Positions 26,401-34,894 of a stretch of DNA of 64,000 bases are shown here, piece by piece. Positions within the stretch are counted from its first letter, which is position 1; every line of letters starts with the position of its first letter. A program made the translations under genes and the position numbers. The notes under the pieces were generated by a model. The model ran no database searches and had not been told where the DNA came from. It saw nothing but the letters and a program-made list of their open reading frames with translations. The stretch is from Paenibacillus cellulositrophicus (GTDB taxonomy: Bacteria > Bacillota > Bacilli > Paenibacillales > Paenibacillaceae): positions 5,547,001 through 5,611,000 of the forward strand of contig NZ_CP045295.1 in the NCBI RefSeq assembly GCF_009363095.1. Reading direction: 5' to 3'.

Positions 26401-28890
26401 ACAAGCGTTCTAACGCTTCCCATCGCAGCCGCGGGAATGACGGCGAAGGACATTAACGGCGTGTCGATCCCGCTCCCGACTTCTGGAAACGTGTCGTTAA
26501 CGATCAGCGGCTCGCCCGTCTACTTGACGGGGTTGCCGGAAAAATTCGTCTATGAGGCCGCATCGCAGCTACTCGCATCCAAGCAAGCCGAAGCAGCCGG
26601 CAAGCTGGAGGCGCTGCGGACGGGGGCGAACGGCAACATCGTGGATGGCGACCTCGCGGCACTTACCTCGTTGGCGGCGGCATTCGAGCCGGGGATTAGC
26701 GGCGGCGGACTGTCCGATGCGGCTCTAGAGTCCGCGGTAGGCGAGATTTACGAGTTGATGGCCCAAGGAGCCGGGCAGATCGGGGACGGTTCGGTCGCGG
26801 TGGCTGCGGGATACGTCGCTTTGGAAGCGCTGTACAATCTGGCAGAGAACGCATCTGTCGCTTTGGCGTATGCCAAAGCGGAGTCGGGAGCCGCAACGGC
26901 GAACTCTCTTGACTACGAGCCGGCTACGACGGCTGCGACCTCAGCATTTGAGAATCGCAAAGGAACCGACAACGTTATGCCTGTCTCCGCTTCAGCGGTG
27001 CTGCGGATGAACCGGTACGGCAGGCTGGCGGAAGCGACGCGTGCAAGGGGCGATTACGCGGACAGCTACGCGTACAACCTGCTGGCGCGGGAGTTCGCGG
27101 CAGCAACTGAAGCGATAGTCGCCTCCGAGAAGCCGAAGTTCGTCGGCGTCGGCTCCAATCTCGTGCCTACGCAGGCGAGCGGAGAGGCGGGGTCCCCGAA
27201 CTCCTTCACGATTTCCTTGTTCAACGATACCGACGTTGCCAGGGAAGTGACGGTGCAGACGCAACTGCCGGACGGTTGGGACGCTTCCCAGACCGAGCCT
27301 CAATCGATCGCGATGACAGTCCCCGCTTGGGGAACGGAGGATGCCGTCCTTACGGTGATCGTTCCGGAAGACGCGGTCAACGGAAGGGTTGATATCGGCT
27401 TCGACCTGCTGGCGGACGGCGCTGTCTTCGAGACGAAGAAAGCCCAGTTGACCGTGGAGGACGGCATCGGCGTGCGGCTTGCTCCCGTCACGAAGACGAT
27501 TGATGAGCTTGAGACGGTTACGGTGAAGCTGACGGGCACCTCGTCGGCCGCGAAGTCAGGCGGCGTGACGGTCGTCGGACCGGATGGTGTTCCGCTCGCC
27601 CCGGTTGCGGGCAATACGTTCAGTGGGTTGAAGAAGGGCGACGTCTTAAGCCTTGATTTTGTCTGGACGGACCACGAGCGCAGGCCGTACAACGAGTACC
27701 TGGTCGACGTGAAGGTCGAAGATGCCGCCAGCGGAAAGACGCTCTTCCGCGATGGGGCGATGCCGCTTGACTTCATTCTGATTCAGAAGGCAACGGGTGT
27801 GACGATCGACGGCGACTTGATCGATTGGCAGGACGCGTATCCCATCCACCTGCGATATAAGACGCAGAATGCGAGCGGCTACCACGATCCGGACAATCTC
27901 GAAGCGGCGGCTTACGCGAAGTGGGAGGACGACGGCCTTCTGCTGGCGCTCTCCGTCGGTGACAACATCCATAAGCAGTCGGAGAACGCGGCGAACTTAT
28001 GGAAGAACGATTCCGTGCAGATCAGCCTCGACCCTCTGAATAATCGCGAAGCGCCTTATGGGCCGGACGACGTCGAATGGGGCTTCGGGCTGACGGACAC
28101 GGGCACCTTGCTGACGAATATCTTCAGCTCTTCGCTTCCTAATCCGAACGGCGACATCAGCGGCAAGACGCCTTTCGCTGCCGTCCGGGACGAAAAGGCG
28201 AAACGGACATTCTACGAACTCAAGATTCCGTCCACTTATGTCGGTCATTTGCAGCCATCCATTGGCGGTCATATCGGCCTGAACGTGGCGGTGAACGACG
28301 CGGACCTGCAGAACGGACGCGACGACTTCATTCAATGGACGAAGGGAACGGCCGATTCGAAGAATACGTCGCTGTACGATTCGTTCGTCTTTATCAACGA
28401 CGTGCCTCCCGCGGCGCCGGACGAAACGGCTCCTTCCCTGCGCATCGTCGCGCCAGAGAGCGTGACTTTGCTGGAGGCGGCGACTTTGGCCGTGGAAGCC
28501 GAGGATGCCGAAAGCGGTGTCGATAGCGCTCTGCTTCGATTGGATGGCACGGAGGTCGCGAGTCCGCATGAGGTTTCTCCTTTATCGTTAATGCCGGGTG
28601 AGCACCGCCTCGAAGCGGAAGCGGCCGACCGCGCAGGGAACCGCTCAAGCACGTCGGCGACGCTGACTGTGGCGTTCGGCTGGGAGGACCTGCCTGCATT
28701 GTTGAAGTATGCATACGAGCAAGGGTGGATTGACGGACATGGCATTCTGCAAAGCTTACTCGCGAAGGTGAACGGGGAGGAACCGAACATCAGGCCTTTG
28801 CTTCAGGAGATTCAGGCACTAAGCGGCAAAAAGCTGAATGAGGAATTCGCTTCTAAGTTGAAAGAGCTTCTGAGTTTATTACAGCCATAA
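23461..28890 (+). CDS. Giant secreted multi-domain glycoside hydrolase (clan GH-A core, CBM9, FIMAH-like end)
   Basis: An 1809-residue exported enzyme. ATG at 23461 has AAGGAGGG upstream and starts a signal peptide ending near residue 33. Two concanavalin-like domains (about 37-215 and 335-520) precede a TIM-barrel core at about 630-960. In it WEMPNEPE supplies the acid/base E754 and YYLTEGGWPT the nucleophile E854, the clan GH-A pattern. A helical insert and an NEW3-like beta domain follow. A family 9 carbohydrate-binding module (about 1445-1645, starting TIDGDLIDW), an Ig-like domain, and a C-terminal 70-residue helical FIMAH-like module (about 1740-1809) complete the chain. No LPXTG or SLH anchor is seen. 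GH family and substrate are undetermined. Confidence 0.85.
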   Translation: MSSPFRFVALLLIAALLVQGWPGLPGIKVSAASAEEAALLFSDDFDGGLTRWDLFGSAAWQIQGSGAAAKLAGMTTSTSPQRAVVKASSLPYSSTDYAMAFDAQGDRFRVMFRYSSGTSYYFLEFKTGHWVELWKYPNSSASSQVGSSVDIAAVLPGFDLADRHDYRLNIRGSQFTLSIDGKTISTFSDSSLVSGGVGFALRSVGSTVSLSVDRVEVLPADEPAGGDLSIVHTPVSGVPYFADLPISFSLTGATPESTAAIHYGYGDEEADRELAATPGGAGVFLGTVPGTNRATSIRYYLTAEDGAGGIARYPVTGELVVPIAAMPAYANNFEGETANAAPAGWTTGGSAKIIQLEDGNKVFNLNGSGSAKLNLPEYRNADNFIVKFKAKYERTSTAAQNTWRLRYRAADDANNNVMEWATHNSKYFLMRKTTLGGNYPIANYVQSLLGGWHEYELRISGITHKLLIDGVEIASGEDSDPLAPVKGYFQWNVVGGINLMIDDFSIEPLPLPYVIDLQPAGDYSGIYLTGENPGLDLAIDAGAAAHELQIDYEVSRADGDLRAVVSGTKSYDLDAYEKLNDTLSFGPGLSSIGTYEVKSNFTLDGKSMPALAKQMRVAIIGQAGTEGAPLDLDNESKFGLNTHYALNWRDDIIDGARKLGAKHHRSGISWADVDKNVKDASGNAVYDYAGTDLFLNKLFDYGFNQITVLGIDQNAYYQSGITNTSTALRAMGDFVYRTVDRYKGQIRQWEMPNEPEIFAQPYIPEEFVQLQKIAYLNMKKADPDAMLLAGDHTSSVLSVLPKELALGSYDFADAYSFHPYVYNSMPDDNLPNLIDGVKDKVNAYGGWKDYYLTEGGWPTAKAGYPSVTEETQRDYIVRAFLTYLTLDQVKAYEYYDYKNDGTDDRYYDIFWGITDNDGRPKLAYAAVNQLMTSLERARYLGTWDAGDPNVSVQLFLEDGEPVLAAWRKTDHKDDPDVRPPTSVLTLPIAAAGMTAKDINGVSIPLPTSGNVSLTISGSPVYLTGLPEKFVYEAASQLLASKQAEAAGKLEALRTGANGNIVDGDLAALTSLAAAFEPGISGGGLSDAALESAVGEIYELMAQGAGQIGDGSVAVAAGYVALEALYNLAENASVALAYAKAESGAATANSLDYEPATTAATSAFENRKGTDNVMPVSASAVLRMNRYGRLAEATRARGDYADSYAYNLLAREFAAATEAIVASEKPKFVGVGSNLVPTQASGEAGSPNSFTISLFNDTDVAREVTVQTQLPDGWDASQTEPQSIAMTVPAWGTEDAVLTVIVPEDAVNGRVDIGFDLLADGAVFETKKAQLTVEDGIGVRLAPVTKTIDELETVTVKLTGTSSAAKSGGVTVVGPDGVPLAPVAGNTFSGLKKGDVLSLDFVWTDHERRPYNEYLVDVKVEDAASGKTLFRDGAMPLDFILIQKATGVTIDGDLIDWQDAYPIHLRYKTQNASGYHDPDNLEAAAYAKWEDDGLLLALSVGDNIHKQSENAANLWKNDSVQISLDPLNNREAPYGPDDVEWGFGLTDTGTLLTNIFSSSLPNPNGDISGKTPFAAVRDEKAKRTFYELKIPSTYVGHLQPSIGGHIGLNVAVNDADLQNGRDDFIQWTKGTADSKNTSLYDSFVFINDVPPAAPDETAPSLRIVAPESVTLLEAATLAVEAEDAESGVDSALLRLDGTEVASPHEVSPLSLMPGEHRLEAEAADRAGNRSSTSATLTVAFGWEDLPALLKYAYEQGWIDGHGILQSLLAKVNGEEPNIRPLLQEIQALSGKKLNEEFASKLKELLSLLQP

Positions 28891-29066
28891 AAAACGCCAT
28901 GCGGCCGGCGGGCTGAGCAGGATAGGGTGCCGCTTTTCTGCTGACGAATCCTCCGGTGGAAAATTTGCTCGAAACGCAGCATCCTGCTCCCTATGAGGCT
29001 ATTGTCGGTTATTTTACGCTGAAGACGAGTACTTCGTAGAAGACCCTCCCCAATACTATGAATAAA

Positions 29067-29112
29067 TGCAGAAGCCCTTTCACCGTAAATTTCGGCCGAA
29101 AGGGCTTCTGCA
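29067..29112. terminator. Perfect 15-bp inverted repeat, probable terminator
   Basis: TGCAGAAGCCCTTTC (29067-29081) pairs perfectly with GAAAGGGCTTCTGCA (29098-29112) around a 16-base loop. There is no T-run on the plus side, so it may be a 3'-end-stabilising or processed hairpin. It lies 177 bases past the giant glycosidase stop. Nothing else was identified in 28891-29250. Confidence 0.6.
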
Positions 29113-29256
29113 TGACAAATAATCATGACGGGAGATCTTAAGCGAAATCTGCCAGATCATCCTATGATGAACGTCTCGTCAGATGGTTGCATTTATCAAA
29201 GGGAGGAAAAATTCGCAGAGATATATAGACAGATGTGAGAGTTTACTTTAAAATTG

Positions 29257-29292
29257 TGTTTGAAAATAACATTTTAGTGTTATAAATAAACA
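29257..29292 (+). promoter_or_regulatory. Promoter and paired operator-like sites of the aldolase operon
   Basis: TGTTTGAAAATAACA (29257-29271) and TGTTATAAATAAACA (29278-29292) are inverted versions of one site. TTTGAA (29260-29265) and TATAAA (29281-29286) can serve as -35 and -10 with about 15-16 bases between. The outer TGTTT and AAACA ends recall the TGTTCGTT/AACGAACA arms before the DeoR gene at 8.97 kb. Repression of this operon by that regulator is therefore possible. Confidence 0.45.
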
Positions 29293-29317
29293 ATTCCTTG
29301 GTGGGAGTGATGATTCA

Positions 29318-30163
29318 GTGGTGTCGACAAAAGCTAGATTGAATCGTATGTTTAGTGAGCAAGGAAAATGCTTCGATGTTGCAATCGATCATGGCTTTTT
29401 TAATGAATGTTCTTTTTTATCAGGCATTGAGAATATGAAGCAAGCCGTTGAGACAATTGTAAAAGCTGGACCGGACTGCGTTCAATTAAGTGCAGGTCAA
29501 GCAAAGCTGCTTCAAGATATTCCCGGCAAACATAAGCCAGGGCTCGTTCTAAGAACGGATGTGGCCAATATTTATGGAGGCTCCCTTCCGCGGTTTCTGT
29601 TCAGCGAGTTGATTGACCGAGCAATCGAACAAGCGGTGGTTCTGGATGCCGTCGCGGTATGTGTCAATTTGCTGCTATTACCGAATCAACCGGAACTGCA
29701 TCATCAGTGCGTGCGTAATATTGCACAGCTTAAAACAGAATGTGAGAAATACGGGATGCCACTAATGGTCGAGCCGTTGGTCATGCAGCCGAATGAAGTG
29801 AAAGGCGCATACATGGTGGATGGCGATCTTAATAAAATCATGCCTTTAGTCCGCCAGGCAGTGGAGCTTGGTGCAGACGTCATAAAGGCGGACCCGTGCG
29901 ATGATGTGAGGGAATACCACCGGGTAATTGAGATTGCTTCTGGGGTTCCGGTACTGGTTCGAGGCGGGGGCCGCGCCAGTGATGAAGAAATTATGTACCG
30001 CACCGTAGAATTGATGAAGCAAGGTGCTTCTGGGATCGTATACGGTCGCAATGTCATCCAACACCCGAATCCAGCCGCTATGACTTCTGCATTAATGGCG
30101 ATTGTCCATGAGGGAGCGGGAGCCGAACAGGCACTTGCGATTTTGAAAGGGGACCAGGCTTAA
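29318..30163 (+). CDS. Class I aldolase of the DeoC/LacD/DhnA-LsrF type
   Basis: A 281-residue TIM-barrel class I aldolase. The Schiff-base Lys is most likely K190 in GADVIKADP. Phosphate-binding turns are RGGGR (215-219) and GRNV (243-246), as in archaeal-type FbaB and LsrF. The N-terminal CFDVAIDHGFFNE is the family start. It would cleave a phosphorylated ketose or a related sugar phosphate. GTG at 29318 has GGTGGGAG about ten bases upstream. The following three genes are tightly packed, so this is the first gene of an operon. Confidence 0.88.
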   Translation: MVSTKARLNRMFSEQGKCFDVAIDHGFFNECSFLSGIENMKQAVETIVKAGPDCVQLSAGQAKLLQDIPGKHKPGLVLRTDVANIYGGSLPRFLFSELIDRAIEQAVVLDAVAVCVNLLLLPNQPELHHQCVRNIAQLKTECEKYGMPLMVEPLVMQPNEVKGAYMVDGDLNKIMPLVRQAVELGADVIKADPCDDVREYHRVIEIASGVPVLVRGGGRASDEEIMYRTVELMKQGASGIVYGRNVIQHPNPAAMTSALMAIVHEGAGAEQALAILKGDQA

Positions 30164-31320
30164 TGGAGAAAAAGATCATTCGTTTCGGCGTTATTGGTTG
30201 CGGTCTTATGGGCAAGGAATTCGCTAGCGCAGCAGCAAGATGGTGTCATCTCGTGGATGTGGATTTCGAGCCGCGAATCGTGGCAGTTTGTGACGCTAAT
30301 CCGGCTGCAACTCAATGGTTCAGGCATCAAGTTCCGAGCGTAGAGCATGTGTATACAGACTATCGGGAATTGCTGGCGGATTCGTCGCTTGAAGCAGTTT
30401 ACTGCGCAGTACCGCACAATCTTCATGAGCAAATCTATATCGATATCATTAAGGCTGGCAAACACCTGTTAGGCGAAAAGCCGTTCGGAATCGACCGCCA
30501 TGCGAACGCCGCCATCCAAAAGGCGCTTAATGACAATCCGGACGTTATAGTACGCTGCTCGTCGGAGTTCCCTTTCTTCCCCGGGGCGCAGCAAGTTGTC
30601 GAATGGGTAAATGAGGGGAAATTCGGACGCATTATTGAAGTCGAAGCGGGTTTCTGGCATTCCAGCGACTTGGATCCGACGAAACCCATTAATTGGAAAA
30701 GAAGAATCTCCAGTAACGGCGAGTATGGCTGCATGGGCGATTTGGGTATGCATGTTCTTCATCTTCCCCTACGATTCGGGTGGAAGCCTTCGAACGTTCG
30801 AGCGTTATTGTCCAAGATCATACCTGAACGGCCGGATGGCAAAGGCGGAGCTGCACCTTGCGAGACGTGGGACAATGCGCTACTTGCATGTGAAGTGAAG
30901 ACGGACAGCCAGCAGTTTCCGATGCTCCTTTCTACAAAACGTATTGCACCGGGGCATGCAAACACCTGGTTTATTCGTATCCAGGGCACGGCGTTTTCAG
31001 CTGAGTTTACGACCAAAAATCCCAAGCAAGTTGCATCCCTCCCTTATGAGCCGGGAGAACAGCAGGCCTGGCATATCGTCGATGCGCCTTACAAATCCGC
31101 TTACTCCACCATTACGGGCGGAATATTCGAATTTGGTTTCTCTGATTCGATTCTGCAGATGTGGGCCGCTTTCTGTGATGAGTTGGCTCACCGGGGCGAT
31201 ATGCGGCAGCCTTTCTACTGTGCCACACCTGAAGAGGCGGAAGGAAGCCATCGCATCTTTACAGCTGCGCTCGAGTCGGAGCGCACTGGTGAAACAGTAA
31301 TGTTAGATTGGGGGGGTTAA
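30163..31320 (+). CDS. Gfo/Idh/MocA-family sugar oxidoreductase
   Basis: A 385-residue NAD(P)-dependent dehydrogenase. The Rossmann motif FGVIGCGLMGKEFA lies at about 7-20. The family GEKPFGID motif with catalytic Lys lies near 105-112. The start overlaps the aldolase stop by one base (TAATG), which indicates coupled translation. Members oxidise or epimerise cyclic sugars, inositols or sugar acids. The specific substrate is not readable. Confidence 0.9.
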   Translation: MEKKIIRFGVIGCGLMGKEFASAAARWCHLVDVDFEPRIVAVCDANPAATQWFRHQVPSVEHVYTDYRELLADSSLEAVYCAVPHNLHEQIYIDIIKAGKHLLGEKPFGIDRHANAAIQKALNDNPDVIVRCSSEFPFFPGAQQVVEWVNEGKFGRIIEVEAGFWHSSDLDPTKPINWKRRISSNGEYGCMGDLGMHVLHLPLRFGWKPSNVRALLSKIIPERPDGKGGAAPCETWDNALLACEVKTDSQQFPMLLSTKRIAPGHANTWFIRIQGTAFSAEFTTKNPKQVASLPYEPGEQQAWHIVDAPYKSAYSTITGGIFEFGFSDSILQMWAAFCDELAHRGDMRQPFYCATPEEAEGSHRIFTAALESERTGETVMLDWGG

Positions 31321-31321
31321 G

Positions 31322-32524
31322 GTGAAGAAAGTTTCGGCTGATTTTGTAGTAGCCGGACATATTTGCTTGGATGTCATCCCCGAGATTTCGGGTCTTGCGA
31401 ATGGGCTTGGCGATCTGCTTGTACCTGGGAGGCTGACGGCCATCGGTCCTGCATTGATGTCTACAGGCGGAGCGGTCTCCAATACCGGACTGGCTCTTCA
31501 CCGGCTTGGGTTTGCGGTTCAATTGATGGGGAAAGTAGGGGATGACCTTTTTGGAAAGGCGATATTGGATGGGCTTTCGGAATATAGTAGCGCTCTGACG
31601 GAAGGGATGATCCTTACTCCAGGAGAAATAAGTTCGTATACTGTCGTAATAAGCCCTCCAGGTGTAGACCGAGTATTCCTTCACGCAACGGGAGCGAACG
31701 ATACATTTTGCGCGGAAGATATACAAACGGATCTGTTGGAGGGAACCAAGTTGTTTCATTTCGGCTATCCTCCGCTGATGCGTCAAATGTTCGAGAACAA
31801 CGGGAAGGAGCTTGTTAGACTTCTATCAAAGATCAAGGCCCTCGGAGCAACGGTGTCGCTTGATACCGCCATGCCTGACCCGGCATCGCCTGCTGGTCGA
31901 GCCGATTGGCGTAAGATTCTCACTGACGTGCTCCCTTTTGTGGATATATTTCTGCCTAGCTATGAAGAAATTTTGTTCATGCTTCATCCTGAGATCTATC
32001 AAAAAATGGTGCGGGAATACGCAGGGAAAGATCTTTTATCCTGTGCAGACGGTTCGATGTTGTCATCGATGGCAGAAGAACTGTTGGGGATGGGTGCTGC
32101 CGTAGTCGGTTTTAAGCTGGGCGAATATGGTCTCTACATCCGTACTTCCAACGACACTGAACGGCTTTCCGCGATGGGAGCATGTGCGCCTTCGTGTACG
32201 GATAATTGGATGAATCGCGAGCTTCTCGTTCCCTGCTTTCAGGTCGAGGCTGTCGGAACAACAGGTGCGGGGGATTGTACAATCGCAGGGTTTCTGGTTG
32301 GAGTGATGAACAGGCTTACCATCGAAAATACGATGCTGGGAGCCGTCGGTGTCGGAGCATGCAATGTGGAGCGAGCAGATGCGGTAAGCGGCATGCGGTC
32401 CTGGAAGGATGTTCTGAGCAGAATTCATGAGGGTTGGCCACAGAGCGGCCAAATGATCCCGCTTGATGATTGGCGTATTTTAGATTTACAGGGGCTGCGA
32501 CTTTATGAACAGAATCATGAATGA
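31322..32524 (+). CDS. PfkB-family carbohydrate kinase
   Basis: A 400-residue ribokinase/PfkB kinase, somewhat longer than the usual 300-350. It has the first PfkB signature region GGAVSNTGLALHRLG (about 53-67), and the second, TTGAGDCTIAGFLVG (about 314-328), whose Asp is the catalytic base. GTG lies one base past the previous stop. It probably makes the sugar phosphate that the aldolase cleaves. The extra length lies in the lid and near TDNWMNRELLVPC. Confidence 0.88.
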   Translation: MKKVSADFVVAGHICLDVIPEISGLANGLGDLLVPGRLTAIGPALMSTGGAVSNTGLALHRLGFAVQLMGKVGDDLFGKAILDGLSEYSSALTEGMILTPGEISSYTVVISPPGVDRVFLHATGANDTFCAEDIQTDLLEGTKLFHFGYPPLMRQMFENNGKELVRLLSKIKALGATVSLDTAMPDPASPAGRADWRKILTDVLPFVDIFLPSYEEILFMLHPEIYQKMVREYAGKDLLSCADGSMLSSMAEELLGMGAAVVGFKLGEYGLYIRTSNDTERLSAMGACAPSCTDNWMNRELLVPCFQVEAVGTTGAGDCTIAGFLVGVMNRLTIENTMLGAVGVGACNVERADAVSGMRSWKDVLSRIHEGWPQSGQMIPLDDWRILDLQGLRLYEQNHE

Positions 32525-32537
32525 AGGGGGTTAAAAG

Positions 32538-33131
32538 ATGAATCTGAAACGAAGTGAGTTCAAACAAGCACAGGCGCGTGCGGCTGAATTATTTGGTCGT
32601 GCGGGAATCGTTTTGACGGAAGAGGAGCGGGAAGGTATCGAAATCGCAGGCTTCGGACTTGGAAACCTCGATCTTCAGGGCCTGGAGATTGTCACTTATG
32701 TTAATACGGAGCGTTATTGCGCGAAGGAGTTGGCGCTTTTCCCAAAACAGACATGTCCTGAGCATCTTCATCCCCCAGTGAACGGGGAACCTGGCAAAAT
32801 GGAGACGTTCCGATGCAGATGGGGAACTGTTTACTTGTACGTGGAGGGAACACCGATGAGTAGCATTCATGCGGTCGTTCCCAAAGGAAGCGAACCTGTA
32901 TATACGGTGTTTCACGAGATTGTTCTCCGTCCTGGTGAGCAATACACGATTCCATCGGGAATGAAGCATTGGTTTCAGGCAGGACCGGAAGGAGCGGTAG
33001 TGTCAGAGTTTTCTAGCACGAGTCGAGACGAATTTGACGTTTTTACTGATCCATCGATCGTAAGAATACCTGTCATCGAAGAGGATGAAATGGAACTTCC
33101 TTCCGCAGATTACGAAGCGCGCATGAAATAA
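32538..33131 (+). CDS. D-lyxose ketol-isomerase-like cupin (YdaE family)
   Basis: A 197-residue cupin of the D-lyxose isomerase family (B. subtilis YdaE type). The metal site is visible as H76 and H78 (EHLHPP), E89 (KMETFRCRWG) and H144 (GMKHWFQAG). AAGGGGG precedes the ATG. It would convert an aldose such as D-lyxose or D-mannose to the ketose, feeding the kinase and aldolase encoded before it. A dead copy of this gene lies at 8.74-8.89 kb. Confidence 0.85.
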   Translation: MNLKRSEFKQAQARAAELFGRAGIVLTEEEREGIEIAGFGLGNLDLQGLEIVTYVNTERYCAKELALFPKQTCPEHLHPPVNGEPGKMETFRCRWGTVYLYVEGTPMSSIHAVVPKGSEPVYTVFHEIVLRPGEQYTIPSGMKHWFQAGPEGAVVSEFSSTSRDEFDVFTDPSIVRIPVIEEDEMELPSADYEARMK

Positions 33132-33165
33132 TGATCCTCCGGGCAAAAGCATAAGCGGCCCACCC

Positions 33166-33393
33166 CGCCGTGACTTAGAGAAGTTAGAGGAATCCAGAAG
33201 CGTTAGAAGGACGTATGGCGGGGCGATCTTTGAGGGAAAGGGCATCACGATACAGGAACGCTCAGGTATATTAACGGTAAAGAAAATGCGAATCGGAAGT
33301 AAGGCAGCAGCAATTCGACTTGGAGAATCCATTTTCATCGATGGGGGTACAACGACTTTGCAGATAGCGCGCCACATTCCGGCTGGGACGAGT
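33166..33393 (+). pseudogene. DeoR-family regulator fragment, truncated at both ends
   Basis: An open frame without a start encodes RDLEKLEESRSVRRTYGGAI onward to IDGGTTTLQIARHIPAG. It is clearly homologous to about residues 45-118 of the intact DeoR regulator at 8972-9751. The helix-turn-helix start and most of the sensor domain are gone. The frame runs into a terminator and a stop at 33429. It stands 34 bases after the isomerase gene, where the operon's own repressor gene would be expected. Confidence 0.85.
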
Positions 33394-33394
33394 T

Positions 33395-33424
33395 GCCTGA
33401 TCCTTAATGGATCAGGCTTTTTAT
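33395..33424 (+). terminator. Rho-independent terminator
   Basis: GCCTGATCC (33395-33403), loop TTAAT, GGATCAGGC (33409-33417), then TTTTTATTTT. A perfect 9-bp stem. It ends the aldolase-isomerase operon and lies against the broken end of the DeoR fragment. Confidence 0.88.
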
Positions 33425-33468
33425 TTTAGTTGGGTTACGGGTAATATCCAGACGTTCTTCTATCTCGC

Positions 33469-33568
33469 ATCGCTCTGAACCGTAGATAACGAAACAAGGA
33501 CTGGACCAGCAAAATCCGATGCCTCCTCGCCTTTGGGATTCCGAAAGACGAAACAGGAAGGCGTCGCC
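33469..33568. repeat. Dispersed 100-bp repeat, copy 2
   Basis: About 94 percent identical to 8289-8387 in the same orientation. It lies between the terminator of the dead DeoR gene and the promoter of the ROK repressor. One extra base relative to copy 1 breaks the short minus-strand frame that copy 1 carries. Confidence 0.7.
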
Positions 33569-33636
33569 TGCATCCCTATTTGAATTGTCCGTGTGAAAAC
33601 GGAGCAAAAAAATAATATCCCTGCAGATCTGTCCAT

Positions 33637-33681
33637 TTGACGGGTTTAATCCTATCGATTACATTAGGCTTAAACCTAATG
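33637..33681 (+). promoter_or_regulatory. Promoter and palindromic operator of the ROK repressor gene
   Basis: TTGACG (33637-33642), a 17-base spacer and TACATT (33660-33665) form a SigA-type promoter. The palindrome CATTAGG (33662-33668), six bases, CCTAATG (33675-33681) covers the -10 and start region, the expected place for autorepression. Confidence 0.65.
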
Positions 33682-33697
33682 CAGGGAGAATGGGATT

Positions 33698-34825
33698 GTG
33701 AGAAAAGGAAACTTGGAGCTTTTAAAAAAAATTAATAGGGATCTCGTACTCGAAACGATACGCTCCCAGCAGCCCATCAGCCGTGCTAAAGTCGCACAGC
33801 GTCTCAATTTCAGCCGTTCGACAGTTTCGTCCATCGTCGACGAATTAATCGCAAAGAAATTCGTGGTGGAAACCGGTCTCGGGTCATCAACCAGGGAAGG
33901 CGGGAGAAGGGCGATCGAGCTCGAATTTAATCCGAAATCCGGTTTCGGGATTGGCGTCGAGCTGATGGCGGACGGGCTGTTTATCTGCATCACGGATTTG
34001 GATGGGAACATGGTATGGAAAGATCGATCGGACTTAGGCAACGACTTTAAGACAATCTATGAGTGCATCCTAGCGAGTTTAGATAAAGCGTCTATATCGA
34101 TGGATAAAGTGATAGCCATTGGATTCTGTATTCCGGGTCTTACCAACAGTAAAAAAGGAATCATTGTGGATGCGCCAGAGCTTGGCTGGAAGGATGTTGC
34201 CTTTGTCGACGAAATGAAAAAATACTTGGCCAAGCCCGTCTACGCAAACAACGACGTGAACTGCGCGGCTCTTGGTGAACGTTGGGTCGGCGGGGCCAAG
34301 GACCTGGAGAATTTTATCTACATCTCGATCGGAATGGGCTCGGGTGTCGGCAGCGCGATTGTCGCGAATGGCAACCTGGTGCATGGCAAGGATTTCATGG
34401 CCGGAGAAATCGCATATCTGATCCAAGAAGAAGACGTCATGCGGAATCAGGTGAATGTAGCTGGACAATTCGGGGTCTTTGAGAAAAAGGTTTCGGGCAA
34501 ATCGCTCGCTGATGACGAGAGCTCGGTCCAGGCTCTTTTCCGTGCCTATGCACAAGATGATCCCCAATCCGTTCAAACGGTTAGCCATTTCGTTACACAC
34601 CTATCGATCGGGATCGCCAACATGGTCAGCCTGCTTAACCCCGAGAAAGTGATTCTTGGAGGCGAAATGGCCGGGTATCTGGAGCCCGTGTTAGCCGAAA
34701 TCCGTTCCACCGTTGACCGGATGACCCCGATTCGAACGACAGTAGAGACTTCACAAATGGGTGTAGAAGCTGGAGTCCTTGGTGTTATCGCTTACGCCTT
34801 TGATCAGGAACAAAACGTTATTTAG
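33698..34825 (+). CDS. ROK-family transcriptional repressor (NagC/XylR type)
   Basis: A 375-residue ROK repressor. The N-terminal winged helix (about 5-65) includes PISRAKVAQRLNFSRSTVSSIVDELI. The ROK domain follows with NNDVNCAALGE near 185. The sugar-kinase ATP loop DxGGT is degenerate (GVELMADG), in line with a purely regulatory role. The zinc motif CxCGxxGC that normally follows the GE-GH turn is absent; here MAGEIAYLIQEED is followed by Cys-free sequence. The GTG start has GGGAG about ten bases before it. A strong terminator separates it from the ROK paralogue downstream. Confidence 0.9.
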   Translation: MRKGNLELLKKINRDLVLETIRSQQPISRAKVAQRLNFSRSTVSSIVDELIAKKFVVETGLGSSTREGGRRAIELEFNPKSGFGIGVELMADGLFICITDLDGNMVWKDRSDLGNDFKTIYECILASLDKASISMDKVIAIGFCIPGLTNSKKGIIVDAPELGWKDVAFVDEMKKYLAKPVYANNDVNCAALGERWVGGAKDLENFIYISIGMGSGVGSAIVANGNLVHGKDFMAGEIAYLIQEEDVMRNQVNVAGQFGVFEKKVSGKSLADDESSVQALFRAYAQDDPQSVQTVSHFVTHLSIGIANMVSLLNPEKVILGGEMAGYLEPVLAEIRSTVDRMTPIRTTVETSQMGVEAGVLGVIAYAFDQEQNVI

Positions 34826-34854
34826 GAGCGGTTTGCTCACAAACTTAATTCATC

Positions 34855-34893
34855 ATGCGGTTGGTTCGAATGTAGAACCAACCGCATTTTTTT
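34855..34893 (+). terminator. Strong Rho-independent terminator
   Basis: ATGCGGTTGGTTC (34855-34867) pairs perfectly with GAACCAACCGCAT (34875-34887), followed by seven T. It makes the ROK repressor gene monocistronic. Confidence 0.95.
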
Positions 34894-34894
34894 A

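Noticed and set aside
29067..29112. The perfect 15-bp inverted repeat as an insertion-sequence end or attachment site
   Set aside because: There is no second copy in the window and no recombinase gene; position after a stop codon fits an mRNA 3' hairpin better.
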